DNA of 64,000 bases from Edaphobacter lichenicola (GCF_014201315.1 NZ_JACHDY010000002.1:992001-1056000), one strand, 5' to 3'; shown: positions 48,046 to 57,400, counted from the first letter of the stretch. A program made the numbers and translations. Notes: generated by a model not told the origin, from the sequence alone.

Positions 48046-48492
48046 CTATTTCTTGGTAGTCGCCGTTCCGCTGTCGTCTGTTCTTTCGGTCAGCAGGCCA
48101 AGCTGGCTCACACCGGCGGACCGGATTCCATCAACCGCGTCCATCACTTTACCGTAGTTGGCACGTATATCCGCGCGCATAAAGACCTCTTTGCTGGTCT
48201 TATTTTCTAGCTTCGCAGAGATCTTAGGTCCAAGATCATCGAGCGTTACCTGGTCGCCGCCCAGAAACGTCCTGCCATCGCGAGTCACAGCGACTACAAC
48301 GGCGTCTTCCTTATTGGCATCTTCCATCACCACCGCGGCGTCAGCCTTCGGCAGGTCCACGTTGACCTTGTTGTTCAACATGGGAGTGATGACCATGAAG
48401 ATGATCAACAACACCAGCATCACGTCCACCATCGGCGTCACGTTGATGTTGGAGTTGACCTTCTTGCCTTCCTCCCGCTTATTGATACTCAT
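48046..48492 (-). CDS. exbD: ExbD/TolR family biopolymer transport protein, first copy
   Basis: The 148-residue protein has an N-terminal membrane helix with the conserved Asp23 (INVTPMVDVMLVLLIIFMV) and a periplasmic domain ending in the family fold (KEVFMRADIRANYGKVMDAVDGIR). It works with ExbB and TonB to couple the proton gradient to outer-membrane receptors. It lies 150 bp after exbB and 59 bp before the second exbD. Confidence 0.94.
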   Translation of the reverse strand: MSINKREEGKKVNSNINVTPMVDVMLVLLIIFMVITPMLNNKVNVDLPKADAAVVMEDANKEDAVVVAVTRDGRTFLGGDQVTLDDLGPKISAKLENKTSKEVFMRADIRANYGKVMDAVDGIRSAGVSQLGLLTERTDDSGTATTKK

Positions 48493-48642
48493 AACGTATG
48501 CTCCGTCCGGTTTGCTGTATTTGCTTTCCTGCGATGCCTGTTAGCCTCCGGCTGCCGTTCGCTGGCGACATCCGGAGGACCTATCAGAGATGTGATTCCC
48601 GCAGAGTACTGCTGATTGGCCTTACGCTTCTGGACCGAAGCC

Positions 48643-49386
48643 CTACCGGTGGCTCTGCTTGATGAAGTAGTCGACCAGTTCGCTCGAGCTGTTGTCCATT
48701 TCGACGTCGAAAGCCTCGACCTTACCGGTGAAGTAGTTGAACGTCATAACAGCCGGGATCGCGACGAGCAGACCGAAGGCGGTCGTTACGAGGGCCTCCG
48801 AGATACCGCCGGCAACCGCGCCGATACCAGAGGTCTTCTGGGTTGCAATCTGTTGGAAGGCGTTCAAAATACCGACTACGGTACCGAACAGACCGATAAA
48901 CGGCGCCGTCGAACCGATGGTGGCCAGACCGCCCAGACCGCGCTTCAGCTTGGCATGAACGATAGCCTCAGAGCGCTCAAGTGCGCGCTTGGAACTCTCG
49001 ATCTGCTCGTCGGTGATCGTGCCGCCAGAACCGAAGCTGCGGAACTCCTGCAGACCAGCCGTAACAACTTCGGCGAGGTGCGACTTCTTGGAACGGTCAG
49101 CAACCTTAATCGCCTCATCCAGACGGCCGTCCTTCAACGCGCCGGCAACCTTCGGCGCAAACTCACGAGACTGCTTGCGGGCTGCTGAAAAGTAAAGAGC
49201 GCGATCGATGATCACAGCGAGCGACCAGATCGACATGATGAAAAGGAAGATGACAACGCAACGAGCCAGCCAGCCCATGTTGGACCAGAGACCCATAACA
49301 CTGAAGCTGACCTGCGCCTCTTCAAAGTACAGGGCGAGGGAAGCAGGAACGTGAGCGAAGGTTGTTGCTAGATGAGCGAGAATCAC
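48643..49386 (-). CDS. exbB: ExbB/TolQ/MotA family proton channel protein
   Basis: The 247-residue protein has three membrane helices. The first is near 32-52 (ARCVVIFLFIMSIWSLAVII). The other two flank the conserved GLGGLATIGSTAPFIGLFGTV segment and the VTTAFGLLVAIPAV segment. I chose the GTG at 49386 because AGGAGG lies 10 bases upstream and the resulting length fits the family; the frame is open to 49590, which would overlap tonB. It forms the proton channel with ExbD. Confidence 0.93.
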   Translation of the reverse strand: MILAHLATTFAHVPASLALYFEEAQVSFSVMGLWSNMGWLARCVVIFLFIMSIWSLAVIIDRALYFSAARKQSREFAPKVAGALKDGRLDEAIKVADRSKKSHLAEVVTAGLQEFRSFGSGGTITDEQIESSKRALERSEAIVHAKLKRGLGGLATIGSTAPFIGLFGTVVGILNAFQQIATQKTSGIGAVAGGISEALVTTAFGLLVAIPAVMTFNYFTGKVEAFDVEMDNSSSELVDYFIKQSHR

Positions 49387-49502
49387 TGGAATATTTCCTC
49401 CTGGTAGAACTCTAACTTTCAGAATCTTGACCCGGGAATCCCCCAAAAGTTCGACACCTCTGGGAGACCCGCGAGAGACGTTGCTGCGTGATGAGCCTTG
49501 GT

Positions 49503-50237
49503 TTAGCCGCCACCGAAGTTGAAGTTGACGGTGATCTGCGTGTCCACCTCGGTCGGCTCGCCGTTCAGGAAATACGGCTTGTAGCGCCACCCTTGGACGG
49601 CCGAGACAGCCGCTGACCGAAGCATCTCAGGACCACTGACGACCTCGAGCTTTTCGATCGTACCGCTCTTCGAGATCACGGCGTGCAGAACGACAGCACC
49701 CGAGACATGAGCAGCCCTTGCAATCGGTGGATAAACCGGATTCGACCCCGAAAGCTTGTTGCCAGCCACTACGCCGCTTGAGACGCGCTGAGGACCCTTC
49801 GGAGGAGCAACTTTGACAACCGGAGTCGGCGCCGTGCCGATGCCGCCCATCACGCCACCCGGGACGCCGCTACCGCTACCCATACCCGCCATGCCAGCAA
49901 CGCCGGCGACTTGCGGAGGAGGTGCAGCATCTTCCTTCAGCATCTTGATATCTTTTGGAATTTTCGTAGGAGCGTGAAGACCTGCGTCGATCTCTGACAC
50001 CATTTTGATCGGCTTGACGATCTGTTGCGGCGGCGGAGGGGGTGGAGGGGGAGGGGGTGGAGGCGGCGCTGTCAGCATCGCGGTCATTGCCGTCTTCGGC
50101 AAAGCCTCCGGATACAGCAGCGGAATAAGGATCATGGTTGCCAAGATCGCGCCATTGAAGATAAAGGTCCCAATCATCCAGTACTTGGACTTGGTCTTGA
50201 TCTGGCCGCCGGATTCCATCAACGAGGATTCGAACAT
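49503..50237 (-). CDS. tonB: Energy transducer TonB
   Basis: The 244-residue protein has one membrane helix (about 20-42) and an uninterrupted run of 13 prolines at 58-70. A Gly/Met-rich linker of about 50 residues follows (VAGVAGMAGMGSGSGVPGG). The TonB C-terminal domain begins near 160 (NPVYPPIARAAHVSGAVVLHA, then GWRYKPYFLNGEP). It carries energy from ExbB-ExbD to outer-membrane receptors such as the one near 23-26 kb. It lies 117 bp after secF. Confidence 0.95.
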   Translation of the reverse strand: MFESSLMESGGQIKTKSKYWMIGTFIFNGAILATMILIPLLYPEALPKTAMTAMLTAPPPPPPPPPPPPPQQIVKPIKMVSEIDAGLHAPTKIPKDIKMLKEDAAPPPQVAGVAGMAGMGSGSGVPGGVMGGIGTAPTPVVKVAPPKGPQRVSSGVVAGNKLSGSNPVYPPIARAAHVSGAVVLHAVISKSGTIEKLEVVSGPEMLRSAAVSAVQGWRYKPYFLNGEPTEVDTQITVNFNFGGG

Positions 50238-50354
50238 ATGCAGCCTCTTTACTGTGAAGAAGAGCTATTTTTCTTTAGACACCACGTTGCTGCTTTTTGT
50301 TCCCAGCCACTTCTTTTTGTTCCCGAGCTACTACATCGGCAGAAGAGCCGATCC

Positions 50355-51341
50355 CTACACCTTGGCGCGCTTACCCGCAGGTAACGTCACCGACTTGCCC
50401 TTGCTTACCCGCCAGTCCTGGTACGCCACCAGCATCGGTGCCGCCACCGCGATCGACGAATAGGTGCCAATCAGGATGCCGACAACGAGTGCAAAGGAAA
50501 ATCCATGCAACACCTCACCGCCAAACAAATACAGCGAAAGCACCGTCAGGAAGGTCAGTCCCGAAGAGATGACCGTTCTGCTCAGCGTTTGATTGATGCT
50601 CCGATTGACGACATCATGCAGCGACTCCCTCCGTGAAAGCGCCAGGTTCTCGCGAATGCGGTCGAAGACGACGATCGTGTCGTTCATCGAATAACCAATC
50701 AGCGTCAGGATTGCAGCGATAACGGTAAGAGTAATCTCCTGATTCGTCAAACTGAACGCGCCAACCGTAATAAGTGTGTCGTGGAACACCGCCACCACTG
50801 CTGCCACGCCGTAGATCAGCTCAAACCTGAACCATAGATAGATCAGCATTCCTATCAGTGAGTACAGCGTCGCCAGCCACGCTTGCTTCTGCAGCTGTTT
50901 CCCAGCCGTAGGTCCGACAATCTCAACCTGCTCCACCGTAAACGCCGAGTCGTGGTAGTTAGCGCTCAACGCACTCTCCACGCTCTGCCGCCCGGCATCA
51001 TGCGACTGGTCGGTCGCGGTCGACTCTGGCAGCGCGATGATCACCTTGTTCGCCGCATGGCCGCTGGGATCGCTGACGCGCTGAATTCGCGCATTGTGCA
51101 CGCCCGAGCGATCCATCGCCTGCCGAATGTGATCCTCATTTGGAGTCTGTTCAAAGGCCACGCGGACCTGCGTGCCTCCCTTGAAGTCAACCCCAAGCGG
51201 AATGTGATGCCAGAACAGCATACTTAGCACACCGAGGACAGAAAAAATCAGGGAAAACCCAAGGAAGTACCACTTCTTCCCGAGCCAATCGATATTCGTT
51301 GTACGAAACAGTTCCAAGCTCAAACCCTCAGCGGCAGCCAA
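50355..51341 (-). CDS. secF: Protein translocase subunit SecF
   Basis: The 328-residue membrane protein has six helices. The first is at 25-45, and a periplasmic domain follows with GVDFKGGTQVRVAFE. The conserved helix 4-5 region is LTLIGYSMNDTIVVFDRIREN, typical of SecF. With SecD and YajC it uses the proton gradient to help release proteins from the Sec channel. It lies 22 bp after secD. The exact start is not certain; the conserved part begins near residue 9. Confidence 0.97.
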   Translation of the reverse strand: MAAAEGLSLELFRTTNIDWLGKKWYFLGFSLIFSVLGVLSMLFWHHIPLGVDFKGGTQVRVAFEQTPNEDHIRQAMDRSGVHNARIQRVSDPSGHAANKVIIALPESTATDQSHDAGRQSVESALSANYHDSAFTVEQVEIVGPTAGKQLQKQAWLATLYSLIGMLIYLWFRFELIYGVAAVVAVFHDTLITVGAFSLTNQEITLTVIAAILTLIGYSMNDTIVVFDRIRENLALSRRESLHDVVNRSINQTLSRTVISSGLTFLTVLSLYLFGGEVLHGFSFALVVGILIGTYSSIAVAAPMLVAYQDWRVSKGKSVTLPAGKRAKV

Positions 51342-51363
51342 TGGCCCCGCAATCTCTCGAAAT

Positions 51364-52971
51364 CTAAATAGACAGCGCCGCGCCGCGTTCCTTCTTCTGC
51401 AGAATCGCGTCGAAGATTACACGCGACACCAGCACCGCGGTAAACAGGTTGGCGAACAGACCGAAGGCCAGCGTCACCGCAAACCCGCGCACCGGACCCG
51501 AACCGAACAGGAACAGGATCATCGCCGAAACGATGGTCGTCACGTGGGTATCGATGATCGTGACCCAGGCATGTGCAAAGCCCTGCTGCACAGCCGCCGC
51601 AGCTGTTTTGCCAGCCCGAAGCTCTTCGCGAATACGCTCGAAGATCAGCACATTCGAGTCGACGCCCATACCGATCGTAAGAATCACACCCGCAATTCCA
51701 GGCAGCGTCAACGTCGACCCGGTAAAGCCCATGAACCCGAGCAAAATGACCAAGTTCAACATCAACGCCAGGTCCGCGTTTATCCCCGCTCCACGGTAGT
51801 AAATCAGCATGAAGATCATGACCGCCAGCATTCCGGCAATCGCCGCGACTACGCCCTGATGAATCGAAGCGGCGCCAAGGCTCGGCCCAACCGTCCGCGT
51901 CTCAAGGTACGAGATCGAAGCCGGCAGCGCGCCTGTGCGCAACATCAGCGACAGATCGTTCGCCTGTTGCTGCGTAAACGCGCCGGTGATCTCGCCGCTA
52001 TCGCGAATCGCCGACTGAATCCCCGCAACCTCGCGGACCTTGTTATCCAGCACAATCGCCATCGAACCCGGCGTCGCGCTCGAGGCTGTATGCGCCTGGG
52101 TGTACTTGTAGAAGCGATCTCCCGCCTCGGTCGTCAGGTTGAAGCGAATATTCGGGCGGCCGTTCTGGTCCTGTCCCGGCTGCGCATCGCGGAAGTCGGT
52201 ACCCTCCACCTCGCTCACCCGCTTCAGCAGCCAGATCTGATCCGGCGCTCCGGCGGAACCAGTGCCGTGCACCAGCATCGAGTCGGGAGGAATCACCCCG
52301 GCGTTGGCCTGCAGCGCTGTCTGATCCGACTCGTAAGGACCGCCAGTCACAGCATGAATAGACAGCTTGGCGGTCGACTGAATAATCTCCTCGACTCGCG
52401 CAGGATCATCGACGCCCGGCAGCTCCACCAGAATCTGGTTCTCGCCCAGCCCGTACTTCTGGATCACAGGCTCGCTCACACCCAGCTTGTCAATGCGCTC
52501 ACGGATGGTCTCGATCGAGGTATCGAGCGTCCTCGTCTCCAGATCACGCACCGCGCCGACCTTCATCGTCAGTGCTGAGTTTCCATCGGCCGTCGTGATG
52601 ACATCGTAGGTCGAATAATCGGTCCCTTGCAGCACAGAGCGTGCATCGCTCAACTTCGCCGCCGGAATACCCGAAACGATGATCGTCTGTGGCCGCGAGG
52701 GATCCGTCTTGCCCACTGTAGCGCCCACAACTCCGGCCTTCTGCAGATCGGCCTCAAGCCTCGCCACATCGCGGTCCGTAGCCGAACCGAGCGCCTCAGC
52801 CACATGCACTTCGAGCACCAGGTGGGTCCCGCCCTTAAGGTCGAGCCCCAGGTGGATACGATCTTTGATCGACTGCGTGAGCCCGCCATGTGGAATGCCC
52901 ACGATGCCGAAACAGAAGATCACCAGTACCGCAACGATGAATGCCGATTTCCCGGCCAGATTCTTGCCCAT
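51364..52971 (-). CDS. secD: Protein translocase subunit SecD
   Basis: The 535-residue protein has an N-terminal helix, then LGLDLKGGTHLVLEV. The large periplasmic domain includes IETIRERIDKLGVSEPVIQ and ILVELPGVDDPARVEEII. Five C-terminal helices carry TLPGIAGVILTIGMGVDSNVLIFERIREE, the family core, split here over adjoining segments. It lies between yajC and secF in the usual order. Confidence 0.97.
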   Translation of the reverse strand: MGKNLAGKSAFIVAVLVIFCFGIVGIPHGGLTQSIKDRIHLGLDLKGGTHLVLEVHVAEALGSATDRDVARLEADLQKAGVVGATVGKTDPSRPQTIIVSGIPAAKLSDARSVLQGTDYSTYDVITTADGNSALTMKVGAVRDLETRTLDTSIETIRERIDKLGVSEPVIQKYGLGENQILVELPGVDDPARVEEIIQSTAKLSIHAVTGGPYESDQTALQANAGVIPPDSMLVHGTGSAGAPDQIWLLKRVSEVEGTDFRDAQPGQDQNGRPNIRFNLTTEAGDRFYKYTQAHTASSATPGSMAIVLDNKVREVAGIQSAIRDSGEITGAFTQQQANDLSLMLRTGALPASISYLETRTVGPSLGAASIHQGVVAAIAGMLAVMIFMLIYYRGAGINADLALMLNLVILLGFMGFTGSTLTLPGIAGVILTIGMGVDSNVLIFERIREELRAGKTAAAAVQQGFAHAWVTIIDTHVTTIVSAMILFLFGSGPVRGFAVTLAFGLFANLFTAVLVSRVIFDAILQKKERGAALSI

Positions 52972-53109
52972 GATCTTTTATTGAAGGGTGCAGCCGCGGT
53001 GCCCTGCTTTGGTCCCGCCGCCTATCCTTGTTTCTTCCTCGTCCGTTGTTAACGGTTCAATCTCAACGTGCCTACATCTAAATCTGCTACAGCTATTGTG
53101 AAATCTTTT

Positions 53110-53421
53110 TTAGGCTGCCTGTTCGTCGGTCGTCACCGCGGCAATCGCGCTCTTGACGAACTCCAGCTTCACCCCGTCCGGCTGAACCCGCAGGACAACC
53201 AGATCGTCCTTCACGGTCAGCACGGTTCCGCGAATCCCGCCGTTGGTGGTCACCCGGTCGCCGGTCTTCAGCTGCCCCAGCATCTCCTGCCACTTTTTCT
53301 GCTTCCTCTGGTTCGGCGCGATCATCAAAAAGTAAAGCACCACAAAGAACAGGATCGGCAGCGCAAGACTGCCCAGATTACCCAGCCCTGCTGCACTCTG
53401 CAACCACATTGCAAACATCAA
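53110..53421 (-). CDS. yajC: Preprotein translocase subunit YajC
   Basis: The 103-residue protein has one membrane helix (LALPILFFVVLYFLMIAP) followed by QRKQKKWQEMLGQLKTGDRVTT-like sequence and GGIRGTVLTVKDD, the standard YajC core. It is the first gene of the yajC-secD-secF set, with 138 bp to secD. Confidence 0.96.
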   Translation of the reverse strand: MMFAMWLQSAAGLGNLGSLALPILFFVVLYFLMIAPNQRKQKKWQEMLGQLKTGDRVTTNGGIRGTVLTVKDDLVVLRVQPDGVKLEFVKSAIAAVTTDEQAA

Positions 53422-53580
53422 TCAAAACTCCGTTCAACAACTAAAATCTTCTCTGGCACTGGCCAGTCAAACTACAGCCAGACGCGCGCATCCGGACGCA
53501 ACTTCGCCAGTTGTGCAAAAAGTGTGCCTAGCCCCTAAGCATCGCGTAACCGCACCCCCATGTCAAGGCGCGGCCCCCGC

Positions 53581-53897
53581 TCAGCGCTTCACCAAACGTC
53601 GCTTCCAAGCCATCTTTATCGCTCCCTCCAACACATCCGCGCTTACCGCGTCCAGCCGTACCCTGGTGGCCCCACCCCGTCCCCACCCTCCAGGGACGGG
53701 AGAAAACACCTCCGGCGCATCCTCTACCAGACCGGCCTGCTCCTCCGGCTCAGCTTGAGGACGCCATAGCCCTCCTTCTCAAATGCAAGAGTACAAAAGA
53801 TCTTTCCTCCCACCCGAAAGTCAGGATGCCCTTGATGCGACCCCTCGGAGGCACACGGCAGACTCAATGCGATCCGACGATAATCCTTTGCCGTCAC
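53581..53897 (-). pseudogene. MmcQ/YjbR family protein, broken by a one-base frameshift
   Basis: Two minus-strand frames join into one 105-residue protein if one C is added within the gccgg at 53746-53749. The first part starts with GTG at 53897 and reads VTAKDYRRIALSLPCASEGSH, then HPDFRVGGKIFCTLAFEKEGYG and VLKLS. The second continues PEEQAGLVEDAPEVF, VPGGWGRGGATRVRLDAV and ends AWKRRLVKR. This order of motifs (LP, GHPDFRVGGKIF, GGWG, VRL, AW) is the MmcQ/YjbR family of small proteins with a double-wing DNA-binding-like fold, whose role is unknown. As written, translation would stop early after VLKLSRRSRPVW. The break may be real or an assembly error. Confidence 0.8.
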
Positions 53898-53904
53898 CCA
53901 CAAT

Positions 53905-53940
53905 CTCCTCGCACTCCTCGCACTCCTCGCACTCCTCGCA
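53905..53940. repeat. Four perfect tandem copies of a 9-mer containing a Shine-Dalgarno core
   Basis: On the plus strand ctcctcgca occurs four times in a row; on the minus strand this reads tgcgaggag four times. Each unit contains gaggag. The last one ends 7 bases before the GTG start of the MmcQ/YjbR gene, so it is that gene's ribosome-binding site and the other three are upstream copies. Confidence 0.95.
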
Positions 53941-54091
53941 AAAAGCTCTCAACACTCTACGCCAATCGCCGCGAATCCAGCGTAACCTTCGCCACCAGTC
54001 GAATGCGAACCACCTATCTCATAAACTGTCTGCAATGTGTCGTCGAGTAATCGACCCGCAACCGTATGCAAGCAGGAAGGAAGCGCCGCTC

Positions 54092-54592
54092 ATGCCCATC
54101 CCCGAAGACCTCGCCGCCATCGCTCGCCAGGAGGCCGAACTCCGCTTCTCCGCCTTCGACTACGACACCGCCTGGCGTCTCGGCCAAAGCCTCCGCGAGC
54201 TGGCTGTCTCCCGCAACCAGTCCCTCGTCATCGACATCCGCCGCTTCGGCCAGCCTCACCAGCCGCTCTTCTACACCGCCCTCGCCGGCACCACCCCGGA
54301 CAACCCCCGCTGGGTGCAGCGCAAATCGAACGTAGTCGCCCGCTTCCACCGCAGCTCCTACGCCATCGGCCTCGCACTCGAGCAGAGCAGCCGCACCTTC
54401 AGCGAACGCTACAACCTCCCCGACGCCGACTTTGCCGCCCACGGCGGCAGCTTCCCCCTCCACGTCACCGTCGCAGGCGTCATCGGCTGCATCACCGTCT
54501 CCGGCCTGCCGCAGCGCGAAGACCACAATCTCGTCGTCGAAGCACTCTGCCTCGAACTCAAGCAGAACCACGACTCCCTGCGCCTCGCATAA
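54092..54592 (+). CDS. UPF0303/heme-degrading-domain family protein
   Basis: The 166-residue product resembles the UPF0303 family (GlcG/HbpS-like fold): AFDYDTAWRLGQSLRELAV, ALAGTTPDNPRWVQRKSNVV and the C-terminal GSFPLHVTVAGVIGCITVSGLPQREDH. Related proteins bind heme or small ligands; the function of this one is unknown. AGGAAGG lies 11 bases before the ATG. The frame is open upstream to 53783, but that part has no family similarity and crosses the divergent MmcQ/YjbR gene. Confidence 0.85.
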   Translation: MPIPEDLAAIARQEAELRFSAFDYDTAWRLGQSLRELAVSRNQSLVIDIRRFGQPHQPLFYTALAGTTPDNPRWVQRKSNVVARFHRSSYAIGLALEQSSRTFSERYNLPDADFAAHGGSFPLHVTVAGVIGCITVSGLPQREDHNLVVEALCLELKQNHDSLRLA

Positions 54593-54681
54593 CCGGACCA
54601 GCCACGCTGCAATGCTCCAACAGCTGCAATGCTCTAATAAAGTTTTGTCCGCAAAGCGGGCACCACGGGAGCATCGCAGCC

Positions 54682-56280
54682 ATGTCGGATCGGTCATACG
54701 CCATCACCCGAACACTCTCCTCCGTGTTCCTCATGGTGTGCCTTCTTCTCTTCGTCCTCCGAACCTGGCACTGGCCCCTCATGGGCGACGCCGCGCTCAT
54801 GCACTACGTCGTCTTCCTTATGGACCACGGCATGGCCCCCTATCGCGACATAGTCGATCCCAACATGCCGACGACGCTCCTGATCGAAGGCGCCGTCATG
54901 CACCTCTTCGGCGGCAACTCGCTCACCTGGCGACTCTTCGACCTCTCGCTCCTGGGCATCTCTGCAATCGCCATGTTCGTCATCTGCAAACCCTACAGCC
55001 GCTTCGCCGCACTCTTCGCTGCATCCCTCTTCGCCCTCATCCACGGCCGCGACGGCCTGGTCGAACTAGGTCAGCGCGATTTGACCATGACCGTCTGCCT
55101 CCTCATTGGCTACGCCTTCCTCTTCACCGGACTCAGAACCGATCCCGCAGCGCACCCCAAAAAAAATACAAAGTCCTGGATGATCGCCCTCTTCGGATTC
55201 TTCTGCGGCGTCGCAGCCACCATCAAGCCATCCGTCCTCTTCCTCGCACCAGCTGTCCTGCTCCTCGCAGCCATCGCCCTGCGACGCAAACAGCAACCAT
55301 TCGTCGCTCCCCTCATCGCCGGGCTTCTCGGCATGCTGGCGCCGATCCTGCTCATCCTCGCCTGGCTTCACCACCAACACATCACCGCCGACTTCCTCCG
55401 AACCCTCACCCAACTCCTCCCCTACTTCCTCCTACTGGGCCCCCGCTCTTACCCTCATCTCATCCTCCACAGCATCTCCTCCGTCATGCTCCCCGTCGTG
55501 CTGCTCTGGCTGCCCATCGTCGTCCTCAAAAAAGACTGGATTACCTGGGAGCGCGCCGCCCTCCTCGTCGCCGTTCTCTTCGGACTGGCGTCGTTCTATC
55601 TCCAAAGGAAGGGCTTTCCCTACCACCGCTACCCCTCCGAAGCCTTTCTTCTCCTCCTCCTCGCCATCGACTTCACCACCATCCTCGAAACCAAGCCAGC
55701 CCACTGGCGACTCCGTTTCACCACAAACGCCAAGCTCCTGCCCAGCCTCGCAATGGCCGGCATCGTAGTCGGCGTAGTCTTTGTCGCAGGCGGCTCCACC
55801 GCGCACGCCCTCTGGCAGGACTGGCGCAATCAGGAGTTCGACACCATGCTCCGCGCCGATCTCAACCGCCTGGGAGGCGAAAAACTAGCCAACCGAGTGC
55901 AATGTCTGGACATGGCCGACGGCTGCATACCCACGCTCTACAACATGCGCCTCGTGCAATCCACCGGCTACCTCTACGACTGCTACATGCTCTCCAACCA
56001 ACCCGGCGCCGAGCGGGACCGATCCCGCGAAGCCTTCTGGCAGGCCATCATGAAAAATCCCCCAGCCGTCTTCGTCGTATCAAGCAACGACTGCGACTCA
56101 GCCACCCAGCGCCCCGGCTACGCCTATCAAAAGATGAGCCGCTGGCCCCAATTCGACGACTACCTCAAAGCCAACTACCACCTCGACGCAGAACGAATCC
56201 CCCCACACATGGTCAACTCCGGCAGCAGCCCCTCGAAACCACTAGCCTACAGAATCTACGTAAGAAACAACCTCAACTAG
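54682..56280 (+). CDS. Polytopic membrane protein, probable GT-C (family 39-like) glycosyltransferase
   Basis: The 532-residue protein has about ten membrane helices. The first large loop contains GDAALMHYVVFLMDHG and APYRDIVDPNMP, which fits the Asp-containing loop of GT-C enzymes that use lipid-linked sugars (ArnT/PMT type). The C-terminal 130 residues are soluble, with cysteines in VQCLDMADGC, and include a TGYLYDCY segment. It would glycosylate envelope lipid or protein from the periplasmic face. Its end overlaps the tgt stop by 8 bases (convergent). The GT-C call is an inference from layout. Confidence 0.75.
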   Translation: MSDRSYAITRTLSSVFLMVCLLLFVLRTWHWPLMGDAALMHYVVFLMDHGMAPYRDIVDPNMPTTLLIEGAVMHLFGGNSLTWRLFDLSLLGISAIAMFVICKPYSRFAALFAASLFALIHGRDGLVELGQRDLTMTVCLLIGYAFLFTGLRTDPAAHPKKNTKSWMIALFGFFCGVAATIKPSVLFLAPAVLLLAAIALRRKQQPFVAPLIAGLLGMLAPILLILAWLHHQHITADFLRTLTQLLPYFLLLGPRSYPHLILHSISSVMLPVVLLWLPIVVLKKDWITWERAALLVAVLFGLASFYLQRKGFPYHRYPSEAFLLLLLAIDFTTILETKPAHWRLRFTTNAKLLPSLAMAGIVVGVVFVAGGSTAHALWQDWRNQEFDTMLRADLNRLGGEKLANRVQCLDMADGCIPTLYNMRLVQSTGYLYDCYMLSNQPGAERDRSREAFWQAIMKNPPAVFVVSSNDCDSATQRPGYAYQKMSRWPQFDDYLKANYHLDAERIPPHMVNSGSSPSKPLAYRIYVRNNLN

Positions 56281-57400
56281 CTTCGCCAACCCCAGCCAAG
56301 TCCCGCCGAACCCGCTCCATCGTATCCAGATAAAAAGCGATATTGTGCACGCTGTTCAGCACCGCACTCAGCGGCTCGCCCGAAGCAAACAGATGCCGCA
56401 GATAAGCCCGCGTATACCGCCGGCACACAATACACCCGCACGCGGGATCGATCGGCCCCTGATCCTCCGCATACTCCTTCTTCTTAATATTCAGCCTGCC
56501 CTCCGACGTAAACAGCAGCCCATGCCGCCCCGCCCGCGTCGGCAACACGCAGTCCATCATGTCCACACTCATCCGCGCGTACTCCTCAATCTCATCCGGA
56601 TACCCCACCCCCATCACATACCGCGGCTTATCCTTCGGCAGATGCTCCAGCGTCCGAGCGATCATCTCGCGCGTCACCTCTCTCGGCTCCCCCACCGCCA
56701 GCCCGCCAATCGCATACCCCGGCAGATCCATCTCCACCAGCCGCTCCGCCGACTCCTTCCGCAAATCCGCATACATTCCACCCTGCACAATCCCGAACAA
56801 GCTCTGCGTCTGCTCCTGTCTCTCCGAAAACCACGGCACCCGGTCCTTATGTAACTCAAAGTGATCTTTTGACCGCTGCGCCCACGCATGCGTCAGCCCC
56901 ATCGACTCCCGCGTCCGCTCCCACGTCGCTGGAGTCTCCACGCACTCATCGAAGACCATCGCAATATCCGCCCCCAGAGCAATCTGCACATCCATCGAGT
57001 GCTCCGGCGAAAAGAAGTGCTTGCTCCCATCCAGGTGCGACCGAAACTCCACCCCCTTCGGCGTAATCTTCCGCAGCTTGCTCAGGCTGAACACCTGAAA
57101 CCCGCCCGAGTCCGTCAGCATCGGCCGCTCCCAGCTCATAAACCGGTGAACCCCGCCCATCCGCCGCACCAGCTCATGCCCCGGCCGCAGATACAGATGG
57201 TAGGTATTCGCCAGGATGATCTGCGCCCCCTTCCCACCCGCGCCAACCTCCTCCAGCAGACTCTGCGGCACCGCCTTCACGCTCGCCGCCGTCCCCACCG
57301 GCATAAACACCGGCGTCTCGACCACGCCATGCGGCACCTTCAGCCGCCCCCTCCGCCCTCCACCCTCAGCGGTCCTATCTACCTCAAATGAAAATCCCAT
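56273..57400 (-). CDS. tgt: Queuine tRNA-ribosyltransferase
   Basis: The 375-residue TIM-barrel enzyme exchanges guanine 34 for preQ1 in tRNAs with GUN anticodons. Hallmarks are VETPVFMPVGT, the substrate Asp in MLTDSGGFQVFSL, the second catalytic Asp in PRYVMGVGYP and MDMMDCVLPTRAGRHG-type sequence, and the zinc site CGCIVC with a later His. The ATG at 57400 has CGGAGT upstream and starts the family's usual N-terminus; the frame is open to 57493. Confidence 0.97.
   Translation of the reverse strand: MGFSFEVDRTAEGGGRRGRLKVPHGVVETPVFMPVGTAASVKAVPQSLLEEVGAGGKGAQIILANTYHLYLRPGHELVRRMGGVHRFMSWERPMLTDSGGFQVFSLSKLRKITPKGVEFRSHLDGSKHFFSPEHSMDVQIALGADIAMVFDECVETPATWERTRESMGLTHAWAQRSKDHFELHKDRVPWFSERQEQTQSLFGIVQGGMYADLRKESAERLVEMDLPGYAIGGLAVGEPREVTREMIARTLEHLPKDKPRYVMGVGYPDEIEEYARMSVDMMDCVLPTRAGRHGLLFTSEGRLNIKKKEYAEDQGPIDPACGCIVCRRYTRAYLRHLFASGEPLSAVLNSVHNIAFYLDTMERVRRDLAGVGEAS

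Noticed and set aside
53905-53940. CRISPR-like array
   Set aside because: Units are 9 bp and contiguous without spacers; it is a simple tandem repeat at a ribosome-binding site.
53783-54091. N-terminal extension of the UPF0303 protein
   Set aside because: The added part is Ser/His-rich reading of the tandem repeat and the divergent MmcQ/YjbR gene; a good ribosome-binding site exists at the ATG at 54092.
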